Assembly (NCBI GenBank): GCA_910588925.1
Contig: CAJURV010000032.1
Location: forward strand, 1 to 22,474
Origin: an uncultured Rikenellaceae bacterium
GTDB lineage: Bacteria; Bacteroidota; Bacteroidia; Bacteroidales; Rikenellaceae
Direction of reading: 5' to 3'
Length of the DNA: 22,474 nucleotides
Shown here: in pieces, positions 1-7,343 of the stretch
How positions within the stretch are numbered: position 1 is the stretch's first letter
Layout of the letters: the number at the start of each line of letters is the position of its first letter
Made by a program: the position numbers and the translations under genes
Notes under the pieces: model-generated
The model's input: the letters and a program-made list of their open reading frames with translations, nothing else
The model's database searches: none
What the model was told of the DNA's origin: nothing

Positions 1-57
1 CGCCTCGGCATAATCAAATTTCATTTGCTTCTGCGCTCGGCTTATCGAAAACGTTGG
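1..57 (+). repeat. Degenerate copy of the plsY-upstream promoter repeat
   Basis: This stretch aligns with the repeats at 3172-3319. It keeps the 'cgcct..ggc', 'aatcaaa', 'tttgctt' and 'tcggctta' blocks in the same order and at nearly the same spacing. The palindrome at 15-27 (CAAAT, three bases, ATTTG) replaces CAAAC-AA-GTTTG of the 3.2 kb copies, so both arms changed together. The -7 box (TATCTTTG in the other copies) is not recognisable here, so this copy is probably not an active promoter. The element may extend left of the window. Homology is judged by eye. Confidence 0.5.
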
Positions 58-163
58 TATTTCGGCGACTGAACCGACACCATCGACGAACATCGCAACC
101 ACACCACCGGCAGCGAAATCCCGTCTATTTTCGGCATCCTCCCCCAAACGCCATGCCCATAAA

Positions 164-196
164 AAAGTCACCGCACTGTTATGTTGCGGTGACTTT
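164..196 (-). terminator. Intrinsic terminator of the DUF805 gene
   Basis: A perfect 12-bp stem (164-175 with 185-196) has a 9-nt loop. Read on the minus strand it is followed by a run of T (complement of the A run from 161). It lies about 50 nt past the stop codon of the DUF805 gene, the only gene that reads into it. Confidence 0.85.
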
Positions 197-245
197 ATCG
201 TTTAGTCGGCAACCTCAACGGCTCCGACATGTTATCGGTAAGGTG

Positions 246-611
246 TTATGCGATAGCTTTAGGATCTTTACCGTATTTGTTATCGCCGATCACACCGGGA
301 GTAAGAGCGAGAATAATGTTGTAAATGGGAATTATAAGGAACCAACCCGGTTTAGACACATCGTGCATACGACGTACGGTAACTGCCAGCGTGGGAACCA
401 GTGCCGCGAGTGCGAAAAGGTTCGACAATATCGCAAAGCCCAACAGTTTGGCCAACAATACGTCAATAATCGAAAGAATGATGTAGATAACGCAGTACAC
501 TGCAATATACTGCCAATACTCGGCACGTCTTGCCCTCCCTGAAAAAGTAGCGTACTTGTTCTTCAGAACATCGATGAAAGTGTTAATAAAATTCATAATA
601 AATAAGAACAT
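246..611 (-). CDS. DUF805 family inner-membrane protein
   Basis: A 121-residue protein with several hydrophobic segments (about residues 35-75 and 88-107), so probably an integral membrane protein. It carries the two DUF805 signatures: G-R-A-R-R-A-E-Y-W near residues 25-33, and R-R-M-H-D with a following G-W near 80-90, then G-D-N-K-Y-G-K-D-P near 109-117. Length matches the family, whose biochemical role is unknown. The start at 611 is preferred over an in-frame ATG at 596 because an AGGAG lies 10 nt upstream of it. It is a single-gene unit with its own promoter (707-738) and terminator (164-196). The family call is confident; no function can be given. Confidence 0.88.
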   Translation of the reverse strand: MFLFIMNFINTFIDVLKNKYATFSGRARRAEYWQYIAVYCVIYIILSIIDVLLAKLLGFAILSNLFALAALVPTLAVTVRRMHDVSKPGWFLIIPIYNIILALTPGVIGDNKYGKDPKAIA

Positions 612-706
612 TAAAAAGTTTCTCCTACACTCAGGCTTTTCGGATCTGCCCCGTTTTTAGTGGTACGGCTCCACTTCATCGAGACCCTCTATATTGAAAT
701 TCGATG

Positions 707-738
707 CAAATATACTGTTTTATCGCACTCCTCGCAAA
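707..738 (-). promoter_or_regulatory. Bacteroidetes-type promoter for the DUF805 gene
   Basis: On the minus strand there is a perfect TTTG (738-735), a 20-nt spacer, then TATATTTG (714-707). This matches the TTTG-N19-21-TAnnTTTG consensus of the Bacteroidetes primary sigma factor exactly. Transcription would begin near 700, giving a leader of about 90 nt. Confidence 0.75.
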
Positions 739-846
739 CATACCGTCATTTTATACGAAAACACACGTAAGCACGATTACGCACCGCGCACCAACACACT
801 ATGTTACAAACAGATACGACACAAGATCCGAAAAACGCCGGAAACG

Positions 847-877
847 AAACAGGGGAAACATGCAGCCTCCCCTGTTT
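847..877 (-). terminator. Intrinsic terminator of the FKBP gene
   Basis: A 10-bp stem (847-856 with 868-877) has an 11-nt loop and lies 18 nt past the stop codon of the FKBP gene. On the minus strand it is followed by a moderately T-rich tract (GTTTCGTTT). On the plus strand it is followed by TTTTAT, so it may work in both directions. Confidence 0.7.
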
Positions 878-894
878 TATCGAAAACGCAGAAC

Positions 895-1581
895 TTATTT
901 GGCACGATCGACCTTCTTGAGCGTCACGTCGAAGAAGAGCGCCTGATTGCTTCCGATAGGACCTGAACCATACTCGCCGTATGCCAGATTGGACGGAATC
1001 CACAATTTGATGTGACCGCCCTCGCCTACCAGCTGCATACCCTCTTTCCAGCCGTCTATAACGCCGTTCAAGGGGAATGTGGCAGGCACGCCGCGTTCGA
1101 TAGACGAATCGAACACCTTACCGTCGAACAGCTTACCTTCGTAATCTACGGTAACCGTATCCTGAAGAGTCGGTTTGAGATCGACATTACCCTCTTCCAC
1201 TATCACATATACGATACCGGAGGGAGTAACCTGCGCACCGGCCTCTTTCTGAGCCTCTTCGAGGAATTTGATACTGTTATCCCTGTTACGCTTGGGAATA
1301 ACTACCATAATGTATTGCTGCATGGCTTCTCCCGCCTCCTGTGCCGATATTTCGGTCTGATCGCCAAAGAAAGCGTCTTTCATGCCGCCGGTAACGACAT
1401 CCGGATCTATATCGGCCTCGAGGAAACCCCACGACTTGAGCTGCGAGCCCATAGACACGCCTATCGCGTAAGAGAGCGAGTCCTTAGATGTCTTAATAGA
1501 TACCGAGCCGGTCTTACCTCCGGTGCATGCGGTGGCCGCCGCCATTATAAGGGCTGCCGAAACGATTGCTGTAATTTTCAT
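895..1581 (-). CDS. FKBP-type peptidyl-prolyl cis-trans isomerase lipoprotein
   Basis: A 228-residue protein that should catalyse proline isomerisation in the periplasm or at the outer membrane. The N-terminus is a lipoprotein signal: a hydrophobic stretch followed by A-T-A-C, placing the lipidated cysteine at residue 19. Residues about 30-125 resemble the helical dimerisation domain of Mip/FkpA-type proteins (Y-A-I-G-V-S-M-G, then a long helix). Residues about 139-225 form the FKBP domain, with the typical D-Y-E-G-K-L-x-D-G-x-V-F-D-S-S, V-I-x-G-W-x-E-G-M and I-P-x-x-L-A-Y-G segments. It is a lone gene with its own promoter (1646-1677) and terminator (847-877). The call is firm; its client proteins are unknown. 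Confidence 0.95.
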   Translation of the reverse strand: MKITAIVSAALIMAAATACTGGKTGSVSIKTSKDSLSYAIGVSMGSQLKSWGFLEADIDPDVVTGGMKDAFFGDQTEISAQEAGEAMQQYIMVVIPKRNRDNSIKFLEEAQKEAGAQVTPSGIVYVIVEEGNVDLKPTLQDTVTVDYEGKLFDGKVFDSSIERGVPATFPLNGVIDGWKEGMQLVGEGGHIKLWIPSNLAYGEYGSGPIGSNQALFFDVTLKKVDRAK

Positions 1582-1645
1582 ATTATAAACGTTTTATTAT
1601 AGTTCCGTCAATTTTGGTGCCCGGTACGACCGACCGTTCACCCCG

Positions 1646-1677
1646 CAAATGTACGCAGTTTTTCCGCATTCGACAAC
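1646..1677 (-). promoter_or_regulatory. Bacteroidetes-type promoter for the FKBP gene
   Basis: Minus strand: GTTG (1677-1674), 20 nt, then TACATTTG (1653-1646). The -7 box is a perfect TAnnTTTG. The -33 box differs from TTTG at one base. It lies about 65 nt upstream of the start codon. Confidence 0.6.
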
Positions 1678-1844
1678 ACAGCATTCGATAAAATGCCATA
1701 TGCGGACTAAAATGACTCCGGAAAACCACTATCGGGACGATACTACTACAGTTCGGCCCGTGGGGAATACCCATACACGCACCCGTAAAAGACAGCTCCG
1801 CATCTTCGGCAAACAATTTATAGGGCTATTAGCGAATTTATCAC

Positions 1845-1852
1845 TATCTTTA
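1845..1852 (+). promoter_or_regulatory. Possible -7 box for the antiporter gene
   Basis: TATCTTTA lies 23 nt before the GTG start of the antiporter and matches TAnnTTTG in all but the last base. No TTTG sits at the expected 19-21 nt upstream; the nearest, TTTA at 1817-1820, is 24 nt away. Weak call. Confidence 0.35.
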
Positions 1853-1874
1853 CGGCAAAATTAAACTTATCCCA

Positions 1875-3092
1875 GTGAAGAAAATAGTTCTGTTCTCCGT
1901 TTTTCTCATAGTAGGTCTAATCTTTTCCCAGATAATCCCCGCAGAATTGGGTAAGGACGTTTACGGCAACGTCAAGTACGGGATAGACACATTGCTTTTC
2001 ATCTGTCTGGCCTACATCATGATAAACGTCGGGCGCGAATTCGAACTCGACAAGAGCCTTTGGCGAAGCTATACGACCGACTATTTCATAGCTATGGCCA
2101 CTGCCGCCGCGCCGTGGCTGATGATAGCCCTCTACTACATGTGGTTATTGCCCGACGGCGCCTTCTCCGATTGGGACGCATGGAAAGAGACGCTACTTTT
2201 GAGCCGTTTCGCCGCGCCTACCTCCGCAGGCATACTCTTCACCATGTTGGCCGGGGCCGGGCTCGCAGGAAAATGGATATACAAAAAGACACAGGTGCTG
2301 GCCATATTCGACGACCTCGACACAATATTGCTCATGATACCCCTGCAGGTGATGATGATAGGTCTCAAATGGCAGTTGCTCGTCATCCTCGCAGTGGTCG
2401 CCACATTACTGATAGTGGGATGGAAAAGGCTCAAAAAGCACAAGTTCAACCAAAGCTGGTGGGCGCTGGTTTTATACTCCATAGGGCTTGTCGCAGTTTT
2501 TCAGGGACTCTACCTCTTTACCAAATATAAGTTCGGAGTCGACAGCGCCATACATATAGAGGTGTTGCTACCGGCATTCGTGCTCGGTATGATAATGCAC
2601 ACGTCGCACCACACGGAGAGCGGGTTGGAACACAAAATATCCACCGGCATATCATACCTGTTCATGCTGTTGGTGGGCTTGAGCACGCCCCTTTTCATCG
2701 GAATAGACCTCGATGCCGCCGTCTCTACCACGACCATAGCCGGCATACCGCAGATGAGCTGGGGAATGATAGCCCTGAACGTGGTTATAGTAACCACCCT
2801 CTCCAACCTCGGAAAACTGGTTCCCGTCTTCTTCTACCGCGATCGCCCGTTAAGAGAACGTCTCGCCCTGTCTATCGGCATGTTTACCCGAGGCGAGGTA
2901 GGCGCAGGCATCATATTCATAGCCATAGGTTACGGATTGGGAGGACCGCTTCTTATCATATCATTGCTCACTATAGTGTTCAACCTCATACTCACAGGCT
3001 TCTTCGTAGTGATAGTCAAGAAGATGTCGCTTAAGATATACGGCAAAGACGACGAAGCGCACTGCTCCGTAGCCGCAGAAGCGAGCATGTAG
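1875..3092 (+). CDS. Cation:proton antiporter (CPA family, Kef/NapA-like)
   Basis: A 405-residue, almost wholly hydrophobic protein with about a dozen membrane segments, of the size expected for a monovalent cation:proton antiporter core without a regulatory C-terminal domain. F-D-D-L-D at 145-149 sits in a membrane segment where CPA transporters place acidic ion-binding residues. The segment at 336-356 (M-F-T-R-G-E-V-G-A-G) matches the conserved R-G-E region of this superfamily. It would exchange Na+ or K+ for protons across the inner membrane; which ion cannot be told. It starts at GTG with no clear Shine-Dalgarno. It stands alone: divergent from the FKBP gene and separated from plsY by promoter repeats. 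Confidence 0.85.
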   Translation: MKKIVLFSVFLIVGLIFSQIIPAELGKDVYGNVKYGIDTLLFICLAYIMINVGREFELDKSLWRSYTTDYFIAMATAAAPWLMIALYYMWLLPDGAFSDWDAWKETLLLSRFAAPTSAGILFTMLAGAGLAGKWIYKKTQVLAIFDDLDTILLMIPLQVMMIGLKWQLLVILAVVATLLIVGWKRLKKHKFNQSWWALVLYSIGLVAVFQGLYLFTKYKFGVDSAIHIEVLLPAFVLGMIMHTSHHTESGLEHKISTGISYLFMLLVGLSTPLFIGIDLDAAVSTTTIAGIPQMSWGMIALNVVIVTTLSNLGKLVPVFFYRDRPLRERLALSIGMFTRGEVGAGIIFIAIGYGLGGPLLIISLLTIVFNLILTGFFVVIVKKMSLKIYGKDDEAHCSVAAEASM

Positions 3093-3213
3093 GGTCTCAG
3101 GATCGGTCTCTGATACCTTGGCTGAAAACACGAACAAGATTATTTTTGTATTTGCCTTACTCGTAATCGTCGACTTCGTCTTAGATACTTCGCCTTTGGC
3201 AAAATCAAACAAG

Positions 3214-3246
3214 TTTGCTTTTGTATTCGGCTTATTCGTATCTTTG
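3214..3246 (+). promoter_or_regulatory. Upstream tandem promoter P1 for plsY
   Basis: TTTG (3214-3217), 21 nt, TATCTTTG (3239-3246): a full match to the Bacteroidetes consensus. The -33 TTTG is the right arm of the CAAAC-AA-GTTTG palindrome, so anything bound to that palindrome would cover the promoter. Confidence 0.7.
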
Positions 3247-3286
3247 ACTTCGTCTTAGATACTCCACCTCAACAAAATCAAACAAG

Positions 3287-3319
3287 TTTGCTTTTGTATT
3301 CGGCTTATTCGTATCTTTG
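3287..3319 (+). promoter_or_regulatory. Downstream tandem promoter P2 for plsY
   Basis: TTTG (3287-3290), 21 nt, TATCTTTG (3312-3319), the same arrangement as P1 73 nt further on. Initiation would fall near 3326, leaving a leader of about 110 nt before plsY. Confidence 0.75.
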
Positions 3320-3437
3320 CAGCGTTAATACGGTTCCGTACGGCCCCACCCTAATACAAGGTCGTAGGACTTATACGAACCGGAATCGGCACAAGAATTT
3401 ACAAGACAATTTCATTTTCACGAAAATTATAGAGAAG

Positions 3438-4082
3438 ATGCTACTTAATATAATATTGGTAATAACGGCATATCTGTTAGGCTCCATCCCCAGTTCGGTA
3501 TGGATAGGCAAACGCTTCTACGGTGTGGATGTACGGCGTCACGGAAGCCACAATGCAGGGGCCACCAACACACTGCGCGTATTGGGTCGCAGAGCGGCGC
3601 TTCCGGTGTTCGCCATAGACTTTCTGAAAGGCTTCGCCGCCGTCAAATTATCGCTAATAGCCATGCGCTTCAACTGCTATGCGGCAGACAGCGCCGAACT
3701 GTTCACGTTGCAGATGTTCCTTATCGTAGCGGTGGTGATAGGACACATATTCCCCGTGTTCGCCGGATTCAAAGGAGGGAAAGGCGTGGCGACAATAGCA
3801 GGAACGATGGTCGCCGTAGCTACCGTACCCACATTGCTGGCCCTCGGCGTATTCATAATAGTGCTCGCCGTAAGCCATTACGTATCGCTCGGGTCGATAA
3901 TAGGCGCGATATGTTTTCCCATCATATTGGCCCTGCGTCATGAGGATATCAAAATGGTAATATTCGGGATAGTGGTGGCGGTATTATTGATATTGACCCA
4001 CCGCAAGAATATAAAACGCCTGCTATCAGGCACCGAATCGAAAATATATCTGGTCAAACGCCACAACAAAGACGGCGAATAA
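3438..4082 (+). CDS. plsY: Glycerol-3-phosphate acyltransferase PlsY
   Basis: A 214-residue inner-membrane enzyme that acylates glycerol-3-phosphate from acyl-phosphate, the first step of phospholipid synthesis in most bacteria. All three PlsY motifs are visible: G-S-I-P-S at 15-19 with D-V-R-R-H-G-S-H-N-A-G-A-T-N at 31-44; G-H-I-F-P-V-F-x-G-F-K-G-G-K-G-V-A-T at 102-119; and H-R-x-N-I-x-R-L-x-x-G-T-E at 188-200. Five or so membrane segments separate them. The frame stays open for 50 codons upstream, but family length and motif position point to the ATG at 3438, which has only a weak purine-rich stretch before it. It is transcribed from tandem promoters in repeats and ends at a strong terminator. 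Confidence 0.95.
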   Translation: MLLNIILVITAYLLGSIPSSVWIGKRFYGVDVRRHGSHNAGATNTLRVLGRRAALPVFAIDFLKGFAAVKLSLIAMRFNCYAADSAELFTLQMFLIVAVVIGHIFPVFAGFKGGKGVATIAGTMVAVATVPTLLALGVFIIVLAVSHYVSLGSIIGAICFPIILALRHEDIKMVIFGIVVAVLLILTHRKNIKRLLSGTESKIYLVKRHNKDGE

Positions 4083-4103
4083 CACCCAGCTTACCGTTTT
4101 ATA

Positions 4104-4131
4104 ATCCGACCCCGACCGGTCGGATTTTTTT
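4104..4131 (+). terminator. Intrinsic terminator of plsY
   Basis: A perfect 8-bp stem (4104-4111 with 4118-4125), six-base loop, followed by seven T residues. It begins about 20 nt past the plsY stop codon. It has no T run on the minus strand, so it would not stop the convergent operon. Confidence 0.9.
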
Positions 4132-4481
4132 ATATCTCCATTCGACAAAACCGAACCGGCCGAACAACGCATTAACCATAAGCCACAGAAAACCGTGCAA
4201 CAAGGCGATAAGATGTTTACGGCACCTCCCGCGAGAAACCGCAATAAGTTTATACAGAATCATTACCGCCTGCACTTAATTCGTACAGGCATATATCTAC
4301 ACCGTACAAACCGTTTTTCAACACCTTTTCAACAGGATTCCGACAGATATCGACATGTCGAGAAAACTACCTACGCGCCTCGCTGCAAAGCAGAAAGGCC
4401 CTACTTTGCAAGGCCGGACAAATAGCTACCAGAATACAGCCCTACATATCGTCAACGACCGAAATAGAAATACAGAAGAGG
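4132..4481. other. Intergenic gap between convergent plsY and aminotransferase operon
   Basis: No supported gene. It holds a 12-nt palindrome centred near 4355 (tcgacatgtcga) and an inverted repeat of seven bases (tgcaaag at 4384-4390, ctttgca at 4404-4410). Neither is followed by a T run on the minus strand, so I could not identify a convincing terminator for the aminotransferase operon. Confidence 0.5.
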
Positions 4482-5672
4482 CTATGCCTCTCTCTCCACG
4501 ACTTCACGCACTATTCCGCACACCTCGCGTATCTGCTCCTCCGTTATGGTCAGAGGCGGCGCTATGCGCATGGCCGTGGGGCAGAACAGAAAACTTTCGG
4601 TGACGAGCCCGCGGGCCACGCACTCCGACGTGACCTTCTCACGGAAAACTTCGTCTCCGAAATCGAGAGCTATCATTAGCCCCACGCTACGTATCTCTTT
4701 CAGGTGCGGCAAATCGGAGAGCAAAGAGCGGAACAACCGCTCCTTGGCAGAGACCGACTCGGCCAAAGCGTTATCTTCTATATACTTCAATGCCGCAAGT
4801 CCGGCCGCGCAGCACACGGGGTGACCGCCGAAAGTGGTTATATGACCGAGCACCGGATCGAACGTAAGCGTCTTCATCACGTCGTACGAGGCTGCGAAAC
4901 CGCCTATGGGCATGCCTCCACCCATGGCTTTCGCCATACAGATTATATCGGGAGCCACCCCGTAACGTTGCCATGCGAATATGGCACCCGTACGCCCGAA
5001 ACCGCTCTGTATCTCGTCGAAAAGAAGCATGGCGCCGGTGCGGTCGCAACGTTCGCGCAATGCGGCGAGAAATTCAGGTGACGAAGCCACGTAACCGCCC
5101 TCGCCCTGTATAGGTTCTATGAGCACCGCCGCCGTCTTTTCGGTTATCGTCTCCAACGCCGCCATATCGTTGAACTCTATCTGTCTTACGTCGGGGAGCA
5201 GCGGGCGGAAAGCCGTTTTGTAATATTCGCTTCCCATCATGGACAGAGCACCGTGCGTAGAGCCGTGATAGGCGTTACGGAACGAGACCAGCTCGGTGCG
5301 ACCGGTGTATCGTTTGGCCAGCTTCAACGCCCCCTCTATAGCTTCGCTTCCGGAGTTAACGAAATAGAGACAGTCTATGGACCCGGGCGTGTGACGAAGT
5401 ATGGCGGTGGCGAGCTCCACCTGCGGACTCTCGATCATCTCGCCGTAGACCATCAGGTGCATATAGCTGTCGGCCTGTCGCTTGACAGCCTCCACCACTG
5501 CCGGATTGGAGTGGCCCACGTTGCTGACCGAAACCCCCGAGATAAGGTCAATGTATCGTCGTCCGTCAGGGGTGTAGAGGTATATCTCTTCGGCTCGCTC
5601 CACCGTTATGCCCATAGGCGCGGGCGAAGTCTGCCCCACGTGTCGCAGAAATTGTTTGGTCAGTCTTTCCAT
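4482..5672 (-). CDS. Class III PLP-dependent aminotransferase
   Basis: A 396-residue fold-type I aminotransferase of the acetylornithine / ornithine / GABA aminotransferase class. Visible features: the phosphate-binding N-S-G-S-E-A at 106-111; Y-H-G at 135-137, which stacks on the cofactor; L-F-D-E-I-Q-S-G-F-G-R-T-G at 217-229, whose D219 contacts the pyridine nitrogen; and the Schiff-base lysine in M-A-K-A-M-G-G-G, K248. T-T-F-G-G-H-P lies some 30 residues later. Length is normal. Substrate cannot be assigned: no arginine or lysine biosynthesis gene is adjacent. It is the last gene of a four-gene operon, starting 1 nt past the rsgA stop codon, so translational coupling is likely. Confidence 0.9.
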   Translation of the reverse strand: MERLTKQFLRHVGQTSPAPMGITVERAEEIYLYTPDGRRYIDLISGVSVSNVGHSNPAVVEAVKRQADSYMHLMVYGEMIESPQVELATAILRHTPGSIDCLYFVNSGSEAIEGALKLAKRYTGRTELVSFRNAYHGSTHGALSMMGSEYYKTAFRPLLPDVRQIEFNDMAALETITEKTAAVLIEPIQGEGGYVASSPEFLAALRERCDRTGAMLLFDEIQSGFGRTGAIFAWQRYGVAPDIICMAKAMGGGMPIGGFAASYDVMKTLTFDPVLGHITTFGGHPVCCAAGLAALKYIEDNALAESVSAKERLFRSLLSDLPHLKEIRSVGLMIALDFGDEVFREKVTSECVARGLVTESFLFCPTAMRIAPPLTITEEQIREVCGIVREVVEREA

Positions 5673-5673
5673 G

Positions 5674-6606
5674 CTATGATCTGTATTTCCCGTCCTTCTC
5701 CACCATTTTAAGGTAGCTGGAGTAACGCTCCTCCGAAAGGTCTCCGCTCTCCACGGCCGCTTTGACCGCGCATCCGGGCTCGTGCGTGTGAGTGCAGTTG
5801 TAAAAACGGCACCCGGCGCTAAGCTCGAATAGGTCGGGCATATAGCGGGCCACCTCCTCCGGCTCTATATCGATCAGGCCGAAACCCTTTATGCCCGGCG
5901 TATCTATTATGTATCCCCCCTCCGGCAATTTGAACATCTCGTAGAAGGTGGTTGTGTGGCGTCCTTTGAAATGGGCCGCGGATATATCGCCCACACGCGC
6001 CTGAACATGCGGCGCCACGGCATTTATAAGCGTGGACTTGCCCACTCCCGAATTGCCCGAAAAGAGCGACACGCCACCTTTCATCATCTCTTTTATGACG
6101 TCCGTACCCCGCCCCTCGCGCGCCGAACACTCCACTACGCGATAACCGGCCCGCTCGTAAATAGAACGGAAATTATCGACGAAAGGACGGAAACGCTCGT
6201 CGTCGAACATATCCATCTTGTTGAGCACTATCGTTACAGGCACATGATACACACGCGCCGTAACCAGAAAACGGTCGATGAATTCGAGACTTACCGGCGG
6301 AAAATCGAGCGTCGCCACCAAAAAAAGGGTGTCGATGTTGGCCGCTATGATATGCGACTCTTTCGACAGATTGGTAGAGCGGCGTATTATGTAGTTGCGG
6401 CGCGGCTCCAAAGCCGTTATCACACCCCTGCCGGCGTCGGCGGCCCCCTCGTACTCCAATGTCACTATGTCGCCTACGGCCAAAGGATTGGTAGTACGCA
6501 CCCCCTCCAAACGCAAGCGTCCCCGCAGACGGCATTTCAGCAACAGTCCGTCCTCGCACTCCACCTCGTACCAGCTACCGGTGCTTTTGGTGACTATACC
6601 TCTCAT
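5674..6606 (-). CDS. rsgA: Ribosome small-subunit-dependent GTPase RsgA
   Basis: A 310-residue circularly permuted GTPase that checks late maturation of the 30S ribosomal subunit. Residues 1-70 form the OB-fold. The GTPase motifs then come in permuted order: G4 N-K-M-D at 129-132, G5 C-S-A at 160-162, G1 G-N-S-G-V-G-K-S-T at 184-192, and G3 D-T-P-G at 235-238. The C-terminal zinc site has the canonical spacing C266-x4-C271-x-H273-x5-C279. Nothing essential is missing. Its ATG overlaps the TGA of the upstream CvpA-family gene (ATGA), and the aminotransferase follows after 1 nt. Confidence 0.97.
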   Translation of the reverse strand: MRGIVTKSTGSWYEVECEDGLLLKCRLRGRLRLEGVRTTNPLAVGDIVTLEYEGAADAGRGVITALEPRRNYIIRRSTNLSKESHIIAANIDTLFLVATLDFPPVSLEFIDRFLVTARVYHVPVTIVLNKMDMFDDERFRPFVDNFRSIYERAGYRVVECSAREGRGTDVIKEMMKGGVSLFSGNSGVGKSTLINAVAPHVQARVGDISAAHFKGRHTTTFYEMFKLPEGGYIIDTPGIKGFGLIDIEPEEVARYMPDLFELSAGCRFYNCTHTHEPGCAVKAAVESGDLSEERYSSYLKMVEKDGKYRS

Positions 6607-7340
6607 TCGGCGATAATGTTTATGATACGGTCTATCTTATCGCCGCCTTTAGACACGATGCTGTCTATATCTATGGTAGCGACCGACACTCCTGCAGAAT
6701 CGGAGAGCGATGTATCGGCCGCCTTACGACGCAACTCCTCTATTACGCTGTCGAGCGGCGACGGCCCTTTCCCGCGTTCCCTTACACGCACGGAATCGCC
6801 CTCCACGAAGAGGGTACCGGTACCCAACTGTTCCGATATGCCGCGCAATATCTCCTCCGACATACCCGGCCCTTTGAAATCTATGCGCGGGAAGAATGTC
6901 TCGGATAGCGACAGCAACGTGGTATAGCCTACCGACTTACGAAGCCTGTCGCGCTTTATCCATCCCGTCATGTTGTTGAGACCGTTGAATAGCGCCACGA
7001 ACACCGCCAGCACTATAGCCATCTTGAGAAACGAGGCCACGGCGCCGCACATCTTGTTTATCATGCCCATGCCGGTGAAGTTGATGACCCGGCTTACCAC
7101 ACGCGCCGCCATCCCTATCACTGCGAGCACCGCCACGAAGACTATGACGAACGAAAACGGATAATTGAACGAGAACGACGGAAACAACGTAACGGCTATA
7201 TCGTCGGCCAAACGATACGATATATAGGCCGCCGCTATGACCCCCACTATCCCGCACAATTCGAGTATCAACCCCGCCCTATAGCCTTTGACGAGGGCAT
7301 AGAGAAACAGAAAGAGGAATATTATATCGAGCAGGTTCAT
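6603..7340 (-). CDS. CvpA family membrane protein
   Basis: A 245-residue protein. The first 125 residues contain about four membrane segments with the family's K-G-Y-R-x-G motif near 18-23 (K-G-x-x-x-G in CvpA relatives). The rest is a soluble, charged tail of about 120 residues, longer than in E. coli CvpA but common in Bacteroidetes relatives. CvpA is required for colicin V production in E. coli; the general role of the family is unsettled. It is second in the operon, 3 nt after the GNAT-fold gene and overlapping rsgA by 4 nt. Confidence 0.85.
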   Translation of the reverse strand: MNLLDIIFLFLFLYALVKGYRAGLILELCGIVGVIAAAYISYRLADDIAVTLFPSFSFNYPFSFVIVFVAVLAVIGMAARVVSRVINFTGMGMINKMCGAVASFLKMAIVLAVFVALFNGLNNMTGWIKRDRLRKSVGYTTLLSLSETFFPRIDFKGPGMSEEILRGISEQLGTGTLFVEGDSVRVRERGKGPSPLDSVIEELRRKAADTSLSDSAGVSVATIDIDSIVSKGGDKIDRIINIIAE

Positions 7341-7343
7341 CGC

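Larger units (their letters stand above)
3104..3319 (+). repeat. Tandem promoter-bearing repeat, three copies
   Basis: Two nearly identical units follow head to tail: 3172-3245 (74 nt) and 3246-3319 (73-74 nt), differing mainly in a short block after 'gatact' that includes a 1-nt indel. A third, clearly diverged copy precedes them at about 3104-3171, recognisable from 'tctgatac', 'gaacaag', 'tttttgtatt' and 'cttactcgta'. Each of the two good units contains the palindrome CAAAC-AA-GTTTG (3206-3217 and 3279-3290) and a complete promoter. A degenerate relative sits at the left edge of the window. The rest of the gap between the antiporter and plsY (3320-3437) is the plsY leader, with nothing else seen. 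Confidence 0.85.

Noticed and set aside
3104..3319. CRISPR-like array
   Set aside because: The three tandem units are contiguous, without spacers, diverge between copies and carry promoters, so this is a tandem promoter duplication.
3288..3437. N-terminal extension of plsY by 50 codons
   Set aside because: The extension would start inside the promoter repeat, before the predicted transcription start. PlsY proteins begin with the membrane segment that starts at 3438.
5956..6927. 323-codon open frame opposite rsgA and the CvpA-family gene
   Set aside because: It spans two well-supported genes on the other strand and has no recognisable motif.
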